A stretch of 56,999 bases of DNA from Loigolactobacillus backii. GTDB taxonomy: Bacteria; Bacillota; Bacilli; Lactobacillales; Lactobacillaceae. The notes beneath the pieces were generated by a model, which was given only the letters and a program-made list of their open reading frames with translations, did not search any database and was not told the origin of the DNA. The stretch spans positions 1 to 56,999 of the forward strand of contig NZ_RHNQ01000006.1 in assembly GCF_003946275.1 (NCBI RefSeq), written 5' to 3'. Of this stretch, positions 50,597 through 56,999 are shown piece after piece (the stretch's first letter is position 1; the number at the start of each line of letters is the position of its first letter). Made by a program: the position numbers and the translations under genes.

Positions 50597-50673
50597 CTCG
50601 TTTTATAATATTAAATTAATCTTCTATTAATGCTTTTATAATCGTGCAGACATTTTCCTAATTTTTTTGCTTG

Positions 50674-50895
50674 TTAAACGTTAATTGACGCGCTTACACT
50701 AAAATGATAATAGGTATGAAGCAATTTTTCACACTGCTCCATAACAATTCTAAGGCCCATTTTAGTAACTAAATCGTGATTAGAAGATACTTTTACTAGG
50801 ATCTCCTTGGTCTCCTTAGTGTAAACGCGGTTAAAAAAGTTTTTACCGTCTACAGCATTCTTCAATTGGTTACTAAAATTACTTAATGTTTTCAC
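50674..50895 (-). CDS. Doubtful small protein, 73 aa
   Basis: GTG at 50895 opens a frame of plausible composition (KETKEILVKVSSNHDLVTK, then GLRIVMEQCEKLLHTYYHF) but no ribosome site precedes it and I recognise no family. It lies divergently between the leu leader promoter and thrC. It may be a degraded regulator or chance. Confidence 0.3.
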   Translation of the reverse strand: MKTLSNFSNQLKNAVDGKNFFNRVYTKETKEILVKVSSNHDLVTKMGLRIVMEQCEKLLHTYYHFSVSASINV

Positions 50896-50989
50896 TTATA
50901 AGCGCAACTTAAGGACGTTATATGGTATTATTTTGGTAAACACTCTAACTGATTTCTCATTAATAGAAATGCAAAGGAAGGTATCACCT

Positions 50990-52480
50990 ATGGAAATCTT
51001 GTATCGAAGTACTCGTGGCCCTGAAGAAAAGGCATTAACTGCCTCGCAGGCAATTTTACAGGGACTCGCTCCCGATGGTGGCCTATTTGTACCTGTTGAC
51101 CTACCCCAAGTTGAACTTAACTTTGCTAAATTAATCAATGCGCCTTACCAAGAGGTTGCTTACCAAATTTTACACGCCTTTTTAACTGACTTTACTGAAC
51201 AGGAATTACGCGATTGTATTAATAAGGCTTACGATAAAAAATTTACGACACCAGCCATTGCGCCGTTAAAAAAATCTGAAGACGGCTATTTTCTTGAACT
51301 TTTCCACGGTCCAACGTTAGCCTTCAAGGATATGGCATTATCAATTCTGCCGTATTTAATGACTACCGCCGCCAAGAAGAATCATCTGGATAAGGAGATT
51401 GTCATTCTAACGGCAACTTCTGGTGATACGGGCAAGGCCGCTATGGCTGGCTTTGCCGATGTTCCCGGAACCTCAATTATTGTCTTCTACCCTAAAGACG
51501 GTGTCAGCAGCATCCAAAAGCAACAAATGGTCACGCAAACTGGTGCCAACACGCACGTTGTGGGAATTGATGGTAATTTTGATCAAGCACAAACTAACGT
51601 CAAAAAAATCTTTAATGATACCTTGTTTCGGAAACAATTAGCCGCCAAAGATTTCCAGTTTTCCTCGGCTAATTCGATTAATATTGGCCGTTTGGTTCCA
51701 CAGATTGCCTATTACGTCTTCGCCTATGCGCAGTTACTCAAAAAAGGTGCCATTAAGAATGGCGATAAAGTTAATTTTTCTGTTCCAACGGGTAATTTTG
51801 GCAATATTTTGGCGGCTTATTACGCCAAAGCAATTGGCCTCCCGATTGGTAAATTAATTTGTGCGTCAAATAAAAATAATGTTCTGACTGACTTTTTTAA
51901 TAGTGGCGTCTACGACAAAAATCGTCCGTTCTACGTGACAACCTCGCCATCAATGGATATTCTTGTTTCAAGTAATCTTGAACGCTTAATTTTCCAACTT
52001 AGTGGGAAAAATGATCAGCAAACCCGAATTTTTATGCAGTTACTTAACGAAACTGGCAACTATCAAGTTAACGATAATATGCGGCGTAGCTTAGATGATT
52101 TTTACGCGGATTATGCTAGCGAATTAGAGACAACTAACGAAATTAATCGTGTCTTCCGGGAAAATCAGTATACGATTGACCCCCATACTGCTGTTGCCTC
52201 TGCTGTAGCCCGTAAATATCACGAAGCAACTGGCGATAAAGCCTTAACAGTTGTCGTTTCAACGGCTAGTCCATTTAAATTTCCTAACCCGGTATTACAA
52301 GCTCTATCCGGCAAGGCGGCACCAGTTGATGGTATTCCGGCCGATGAAACACTGGCTAGCTTCATTAATTTGCCACTACCCAAACCAATTGAACAACTGC
52401 GAAGCGCACCAGTTTTGCACAAGCAAATAGTAGAACCAAATGCGATGCAAGAGGCAATCGCAGAAATTTTAGGCGTTTAA
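50990..52480 (+). CDS. thrC: Threonine synthase
   Basis: 496-aa PLP enzyme converting O-phosphohomoserine to threonine. The N-terminal YRSTRG and ALTASQAILQGLAPDGGLFV blocks are those of the E. coli/yeast-type (long) threonine synthases. The PLP lysine is Lys113 in HGPTLAFKDMA (106-116), followed by TATSGDTGKAAM, and the phosphate-binding PTGNFGNILAAY loop. ATG at 50990 behind AAGGAAGG is chosen over an upstream GTG frame. thrB and hom are not adjacent. Own terminator downstream. Confidence 0.95.
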   Translation: MEILYRSTRGPEEKALTASQAILQGLAPDGGLFVPVDLPQVELNFAKLINAPYQEVAYQILHAFLTDFTEQELRDCINKAYDKKFTTPAIAPLKKSEDGYFLELFHGPTLAFKDMALSILPYLMTTAAKKNHLDKEIVILTATSGDTGKAAMAGFADVPGTSIIVFYPKDGVSSIQKQQMVTQTGANTHVVGIDGNFDQAQTNVKKIFNDTLFRKQLAAKDFQFSSANSINIGRLVPQIAYYVFAYAQLLKKGAIKNGDKVNFSVPTGNFGNILAAYYAKAIGLPIGKLICASNKNNVLTDFFNSGVYDKNRPFYVTTSPSMDILVSSNLERLIFQLSGKNDQQTRIFMQLLNETGNYQVNDNMRRSLDDFYADYASELETTNEINRVFRENQYTIDPHTAVASAVARKYHEATGDKALTVVVSTASPFKFPNPVLQALSGKAAPVDGIPADETLASFINLPLPKPIEQLRSAPVLHKQIVEPNAMQEAIAEILGV

Positions 52481-52493
52481 TTACCATTTAATT

Positions 52494-52527
52494 GACCGGG
52501 ATAAAATTAAATTTATCCCGGTCTTTT
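52494..52527 (+). terminator. Terminator after thrC
   Basis: GACCGGGATAAA / TTTATCCCGGTC around a short AT loop, then TTTTATT. Confidence 0.88.
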
Positions 52528-52666
52528 ATTGTCCAATTTTCTTTTACGACAGAATGGGGCTTCCCACCCACACGGTCCGTGAGCACGTTAACTGACAAAT
52601 GAAAGGAAATTAGTTTATAATAACTGTTGCAATCTGTATCTTTAAATTTACGAGGTGGCCAAAAAA

Positions 52667-53605
52667 ATGAAGAAAAAAACAATCCTTGAGTTGGCCGCAC
52701 CGGCAGTTGTCGCCTCTAGCGCCCTTGCTGCTAGTTTACGACTATTCGATTACGCTTTTAAGCGCGTTGATTACATTCCTGAGACTTCTGCTGATAAGCA
52801 AAAATACGCAACTGCCTACTACCATTACGTTGATTGGTATAAACAAATTCCAAAAGAAAAATGGGTGCTTCACCCTGATGATCTTGAAAATCGATTAGTT
52901 GCTAATTTTATTCCGGCGCCTAAACCATCCAAGCAGACGGTCATTATCTCACATGGCTACAAGGGTGATGGCGAAATAATGGCGAATTACGCCCAACTTT
53001 TTTACAACCTTGGCTACAATGTCCTACTACCTGATGACCGAAGCCACGGCGAAAGTGCTGGTGACTACATCAATTTTGGTTGGTTAGATCGCCTTGATTA
53101 TCTAGAATGGTTGAATAAAATTATCGTCAAACTTGGTACTGACAGTGTCATTGTTTTGTACGGTGCAAGTATGGGTGGTGCAACGGTGGAAATGATGAGC
53201 GGCGAAAAGCTACCGCCACAAGTCAAGGCTCTGATTGCCGATAGTGGCTATTCAAGTATTGAGGCCGAATTGAGCTATTTGCTTAGAAAACAATTTCACT
53301 TGCCAAAATATCCATTTGTACCTTTAGTTAGCATGATCAATAAACGCCGGCTGGGGTACTACTTAAGCGATGTTGAATCCACTAGTCAATTAAGTAAAAA
53401 TCACTTGCCGATTTTATTTATTCATGGTGATAAGGACGTTTATGTTCCCCATAGCATGGCTTTTCGTAACTATGACGCAACTCAGGGCCCACGCGAATTG
53501 TGGATTGTAAAGGGTGCCTCTCACGTTGAAAGCTTCTGGCTAGACCCTGTTCGTTATCAGAACCACGTTGCCCATTTTTTAACCAAGTATTTAGTTACGA
53601 ATTAA
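52667..53605 (+). CDS. Membrane-anchored alpha/beta hydrolase (YqkD-like)
   Basis: 312-aa serine hydrolase with an N-terminal anchor (KKKTILELAAPAVVASSALA, about 2-22), placing the catalytic domain outside or at the membrane. VIISHGYKGDGEIMANYAQL (about 91-110) forms the oxyanion side, LLPDDRSHGES a family block, nucleophile elbow YGASMGG near residue 168 gives the catalytic Ser, HGDKDVYVP the Asp and GASHVESFW the His. ATG at 52667, eight bases after GAGGTGG; a GTG twelve bases earlier overlaps that site. Substrate unknown. Confidence 0.88.
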   Translation: MKKKTILELAAPAVVASSALAASLRLFDYAFKRVDYIPETSADKQKYATAYYHYVDWYKQIPKEKWVLHPDDLENRLVANFIPAPKPSKQTVIISHGYKGDGEIMANYAQLFYNLGYNVLLPDDRSHGESAGDYINFGWLDRLDYLEWLNKIIVKLGTDSVIVLYGASMGGATVEMMSGEKLPPQVKALIADSGYSSIEAELSYLLRKQFHLPKYPFVPLVSMINKRRLGYYLSDVESTSQLSKNHLPILFIHGDKDVYVPHSMAFRNYDATQGPRELWIVKGASHVESFWLDPVRYQNHVAHFLTKYLVTN

Positions 53606-53870
53606 TTGCTAGAAAATATTTAAAAAGACCTTAGATTCTATTTCGCAGTTGCCGTTATTGGCAAAAGCGGTTTCAAGCACACCCGCGCTGGTTTTGGAAC
53701 ACGCTAATACGTTTCTACTTAAGCTTTTCTTTGACTACTTAAATAATTCCTAAGCAATCCGTCACACATTTATCATAGCTTTGTCCGGTTTTCATCATCT
53801 CTAATCGATAAACTGAAGTTGTTCTAATCAAGAAAGCACCCGCATTGAACACAAGAAAAGGATGATTTTA

Positions 53871-54122
53871 ATGCTCTTAGATGATGGAAAAACAATTAAA
53901 AATATTATCGCTGCAAAAATTGTTAAAGTGGCCTACCCTAAAGTTATTGCCCAAGACGAACTTGGCGAATTAATCACAATTAATACTTCAGAAAAACAAC
54001 AAGATGACCCATTATTTTGGGAATCATTAAAAAATATTTTACACGCGCAGCTCTGGGTCCCAGTTGGTCGCCACTTTCACCAATTACTTGCACTTGACTG
54101 GATAGCACCCGTTGCCGAATAG
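53871..54122 (+). CDS. Small hypothetical protein, 83 aa
   Basis: Not recognised. The protein has a likely small beta-barrel first half (NIIAAKIVKVAYPKVIAQDE, then LGELITINTSEKQQ) and an aromatic/His-rich second half (PLFWESLKNILHAQLWVPVG). The ATG at 53871 is used because AAAAGG lies nine bases before it; the ATG at 53862 overlaps that site. It lies between an exported hydrolase and a repeat copy, with no close partner. Confidence 0.5.
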   Translation: MLLDDGKTIKNIIAAKIVKVAYPKVIAQDELGELITINTSEKQQDDPLFWESLKNILHAQLWVPVGRHFHQLLALDWIAPVAE

Positions 54123-54134
54123 ATAATTATTGAA

Positions 54135-54262
54135 AAAAAGCGTGGAATAAGAGTCGGTTTTGAATTTACTGCGTAACGTAGGCTAATCCAGACTTTTGGC
54201 GCACGTTCTAGAGTAATGCCCGAAAATAGTAAGAGGCCTGGACTTTTGTCCCGGCCTCCTGA
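54135..54262 (+). repeat. Dispersed intergenic repeat, copy 8 (with terminator)
   Basis: GCGTGGAATAAGAGTCGG, TTTACTGCGTAACGTAGGC, CCAGACTTTTGGCGCACGTT, CTAGAGTAATGCCCGAAAAT, AGTAAGAGGC and the arm CTGGACTTTTGTCCCGGCC. Forward orientation; it is the nearest to a consensus together with copy 3. Confidence 0.82.
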
Positions 54263-54268
54263 TTTATG

Positions 54269-54300
54269 GAGATCAATTTCTTTAAGAATTGATCTCTTTT
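54269..54300. terminator. Short terminator after repeat copy 8
   Basis: GAGATCAATT / AATTGATCTC with a TCTTTAAG loop and a T-run on the plus strand. The 200 bases between it and the sulfhydrylase gene end hold nothing I recognise. Confidence 0.75.
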
Positions 54301-54499
54301 CTATACATAAATTTAAATTAAATACAGGTACGTAAAATCGAGTACATTGAAATAAGCGTAATCCTTCAAAGCATTTATTATTTTATACTTCTCAGGAATA
54401 ACTAATTTATAAAATTAGTATTACCCATTTTTTCAAACGTTTTAAACCTATTTTTGATAGCATCTAACAAGACTATCCATCAAAAAATATTTGTGATCT

Positions 54500-55798
54500 T
54501 TATTGAAAAGCCTTCGTAATTGCCTGATCTAAATCAGATATAAGATTTTCCACATTTTCTAAACCAATCGATAAGCGGAGTACTTCGTTTGTTAAATGCT
54601 GCCTTAATAACATATTTTTGGGGATTTCTCGATGTGTTACCCGTGTTGGGTTAACAATCAAAGAACGGACATCCCCTATATTCGGTAAATAATTGAAGAT
54701 TTTTACTTGATCAAGTATCTTTTTTGTTTGTTCTTCATTGCCTGCCACTTTAAAGGACAGAATACCCCCGATACCCTTAGGAAAATATTTGGCTAATAAT
54801 GGATCAGCTTTATCAATTCCAGAATAATAAACTTGCTCAATATGTGAATTAGTCTGTAAATATTGTGCAATAGCTGTAGCGTTATGCACTTCCTTTGTTA
54901 ACCTTTCTGAGATTGTTTCCAAACCCAATAAGGCTAAATACGCATCAAAAGGGCCTAAAGTGCCACCAAATAAGCGCGCATATTTCATTTTGATCCGCGC
55001 AATAAATGCATTTGCTCCAAATTTAGTTGAAAAACTAGTACTGGTATCTTGCGACTCGCCGGTTAAAATGAACTCATCTTCCGTAAACTGAGGAAAATGC
55101 CCATTTGTCCAATCAAATTGCCCATGATCAACAATTAAGCCAGAAATCGCATTTCCATGTCCGTTAATTCCCTTGGTTGACGAATATACCACAACATCGG
55201 CACCAAAAGTAAATGGTCTAAACAAGTAAGATGTCGGCAATGTATTATCAACAATTAATGGAATTCCTGCAGCATGTGCAATTTTAGCAAGCCCTTCAAT
55301 ATCAGCGATTTCCGTACTTGGGTTGGCAATACTTTCAACATAAATTGCCTTGGTATTCGGCCGAATCAATTGTTTGACCCGCTTTAAATCGTTAACTTCA
55401 TCATAAAAATCAAAATTAATATTAAATTTAGGTAAAAGAGTTCTAAATTCATCAAGACTAGCGCCATATATATTGATTGGCGCGATGATACGGCCACCTC
55501 CTTCAGCAACGTTCAGGATTGCGTATGAAATAGCGGCCATCCCGGAACTAACTGCAACTGCACCAATTCCACCTTCTAAAGCTGCTATTCTATCTTCAAG
55601 GACTTTGACGGTTGGATTGCCCACTCGAGAATAGCTATAACGATCCTTTTTAACCCCCGCTGCAATTTCTTCCGCGGTTTGAGCATCACCTAAACCAAAT
55701 GCCGCCGTCTCGTAGATTGGTACGGAAGATGCATATAAATGTTCTTTAGGCCGATAACCCGCATGAATTCTCAATGTATCGTAATCTTGTTCAGACAC
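54500..55798 (-). CDS. metY: O-acetylhomoserine sulfhydrylase (aminocarboxypropyltransferase)
   Basis: 432-aa PLP enzyme of the Cys/Met metabolism family that makes homocysteine from O-acetylhomoserine and sulphide. DTLRIHAGY at the start, YSYSRVGNPTVKVLE (about 54-68), SSGMAAI, VDNTLPTSYLFRPFTFGAD and the PLP lysine Lys209 in YSSTKGINGHGN are all typical; the length, about 40 longer than cystathionine synthases, marks the MetY group. GGAGG precedes the ATG. It follows an M20 amidohydrolase by 58 bases on the same strand, suggesting an operon in sulphur-compound salvage. It supplies the substrate for methylation that depends on MetF. Confidence 0.93.
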   Translation of the reverse strand: MSEQDYDTLRIHAGYRPKEHLYASSVPIYETAAFGLGDAQTAEEIAAGVKKDRYSYSRVGNPTVKVLEDRIAALEGGIGAVAVSSGMAAISYAILNVAEGGGRIIAPINIYGASLDEFRTLLPKFNINFDFYDEVNDLKRVKQLIRPNTKAIYVESIANPSTEIADIEGLAKIAHAAGIPLIVDNTLPTSYLFRPFTFGADVVVYSSTKGINGHGNAISGLIVDHGQFDWTNGHFPQFTEDEFILTGESQDTSTSFSTKFGANAFIARIKMKYARLFGGTLGPFDAYLALLGLETISERLTKEVHNATAIAQYLQTNSHIEQVYYSGIDKADPLLAKYFPKGIGGILSFKVAGNEEQTKKILDQVKIFNYLPNIGDVRSLIVNPTRVTHREIPKNMLLRQHLTNEVLRLSIGLENVENLISDLDQAITKAFQ

Positions 55799-55856
55799 TA
55801 ATGATTCCTCCTTTAAAGTCTAATAAATTGATATTAACAACAGTGGCGTTGCAATA

Positions 55857-56993
55857 TTAATTGGTTGATAACTCTTTGAGTAATCTAATCGCATTACGTT
55901 CAAAAAACTTAGTACCATAAATAACCGTTTCATCGGCGGCCGTAAACCGTGAATTGTGATTACTGACAGTACCGCCGTTCCCTATATTTGCGTATACGCC
56001 TGGAATATAAGTTTGATAACAAGAAAAATCGTCACTTCCTAATCGTGGTTGTAAATCATACGTTGTCGTAAACTGACTGCTTTCGTCAATCATGATCTGT
56101 GTTAACTCTTTATCATTATCAACAGACGGATCACCAGTATACCAAGTGATTGTGGCCGTCGTTCCGTAGGCCTTCGCCGTATTATTGACAATATCAAAAA
56201 AATGCGTCTTGATGGTTTGACGAATCTTTTTATCAGTCGTTCGGACTGTTCCTTCAAAAAAGGCCGTCTCGGGAATAATATTCCACGTATTTCCCGCCGC
56301 TACATGTGTTATGCTCAGCACCCCACCTTGTAGGGGATCAATCTGACGGCTTATAACGGTTTGTAAGGCGCCAATCTCGGCACCTAATGCAACAATTGGA
56401 TCCTGACCATTTTGTGGTGCAGAAGCATGTGTACCAATACCAGTCAATGTAACCTTAAATTTATCAATTGCTCCACTAGTGATTCCTGCTCTAAAGCCAA
56501 TTTGGCCAACGGGCTGATTAGGTGTGTTATGAAAGCCAATAATGGCGGCCAAATCCTTAATTTTTCCATCATGAATCACCTGAAGTGCACCTTCATCTGC
56601 CTCTTCGGCCAATTGAAAAATTAATCTCACTCTTCCAGGCAACACTTGCTCCTGCTGCTTTAATAAATATGCCCCACCTAGTAAAGAAACAATGTGTGTA
56701 TCATGACCACACGCATGCATGACTCCTGGATTTTTTGAACGAAATGTAACATTTGCCGCCTCATCAATCGGCAATGCATCAATATCCGCTCGTAACCCAA
56801 GTATTGGACCATCATTTTGGCCTATTTCGGCGAAAACACCTGTTTTTAAATTTGTTGGCAATAATCGAATTCCCCAGCTAGTTAGTATTTCACGAATTTT
56901 CTTAGTTGTATTAAATTCTTTACTGAAACTTGAAAGTATGAAGACAGACTGATCCCTTGGTATCACAGGGCATATTTTAATTAATTTAACCAT
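55857..56993 (-). CDS. M20-family amidohydrolase/deacylase, near window edge
   Basis: 378-aa metal-dependent amidohydrolase of the IAA-amino acid hydrolase/hippuricase group. Metal-binding motifs are good: GLRADIDALP near 81-90, HACGHDTHIVSLLGGA (about 103-118), LIFQLAEEADEGA with the catalytic Glu pair, and GSDDFSCY. The first 30 residues (MVKLIKICPVIPRDQSVFIL) do not show the usual R-x-x-H-x-x-PE helix although EFNTTKKIREIL after them does match, so the N-terminus may be altered by frameshifts or the start may differ; its upstream region is outside the window. Being in front of metY, it may free a sulphur amino acid from an N-acyl conjugate (inference). Confidence 0.82.
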   Translation of the reverse strand: MVKLIKICPVIPRDQSVFILSSFSKEFNTTKKIREILTSWGIRLLPTNLKTGVFAEIGQNDGPILGLRADIDALPIDEAANVTFRSKNPGVMHACGHDTHIVSLLGGAYLLKQQEQVLPGRVRLIFQLAEEADEGALQVIHDGKIKDLAAIIGFHNTPNQPVGQIGFRAGITSGAIDKFKVTLTGIGTHASAPQNGQDPIVALGAEIGALQTVISRQIDPLQGGVLSITHVAAGNTWNIIPETAFFEGTVRTTDKKIRQTIKTHFFDIVNNTAKAYGTTATITWYTGDPSVDNDKELTQIMIDESSQFTTTYDLQPRLGSDDFSCYQTYIPGVYANIGNGGTVSNHNSRFTAADETVIYGTKFFERNAIRLLKELSTN

Positions 56994-56999
56994 TTAGCT

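Noticed and set aside
19564-54262. The recurring hairpins as a CRISPR array
   Set aside because: Copies are kilobases apart, vary in length and orientation, and have no spacers or cas genes.

Overview
The window looks like a chromosomal segment of a low-GC Gram-positive bacterium, most likely a member of the Lactobacillaceae (genus not settled from sequence alone; a Loigolactobacillus-like relative would fit). Reasons: strong AAGGAGG-type ribosome binding sites, frequent GTG/TTG starts, the origin-proximal order rsmG-noc-parA-parB-DUF951-ychF-DUF1129, a T-box, a QueT/preQ1 pair, a MutY without iron-sulphur cysteines, and a dispersed intergenic repeat that doubles as terminator.

Layout. 1-6.3 kb: small hypothetical, aldo/keto reductase, VOC protein, remnant of a Cof-type HAD phosphatase, metF behind a methionine-type T-box, esterase, PNPOx-like protein, clusterless mutY. 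6.5-11.1 kb: DyP peroxidase, queT with a preQ1-I-like element, an orphan branched-chain amino acid binding lipoprotein behind a leucine-codon leader peptide and attenuator, and an MFS exporter preceded by its own leader peptide. 11.5-18.7 kb: deoC, then the chromosome-segregation block DUF1129, ychF, DUF951, parB, parA, noc, rsmG. 18.2-27.5 kb: GNAT, glycerol facilitator, a quinone-reductase-like dehydrogenase divergent from an HxlR regulator, MacB-like ABC exporter, a HAD-fold protein lacking its catalytic residues, AEC carrier, icd, tyrosine phosphatase. 27.6-36 kb: glutamate-cysteine ligase, a small unknown, alpha-carbonic anhydrase, purine permease, DUF1827, map, a DUF2075 ATPase. 36-44.4 kb: YdeI/OmdA protein, GNAT, ABC-2 exporter pair, tRNA-Arg, a zinc-ligand-less Tag-like glycosylase, NADH oxidase, NfeD-like and SPFH proteins, a frameshifted methyltransferase. 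44.5-50.6 kb: leuABCD operon with a leucine leader/attenuator, followed by an MFS carrier with another possible leader peptide. 51-57 kb: thrC, hydrolase, small unknown, and an M20 amidohydrolase plus O-acetylhomoserine sulfhydrylase pair.

The clearest common theme is amino acid control by cis-acting RNA: T-box for metF, and two leucine leader-peptide attenuators built on the same logic (a GCC-CT segment inside the leader peptide pairs with the upstream arm of the antiterminator), one on leuABCD and one on a solitary branched-chain amino acid binding protein. LeuA itself lacks the C-terminal leucine-sensing domain, so attenuation may carry most of the leucine control. The second theme is a repeat family of about 90-180 bp at eight intergenic sites. 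No CRISPR array, prophage, transposase or rRNA was seen.
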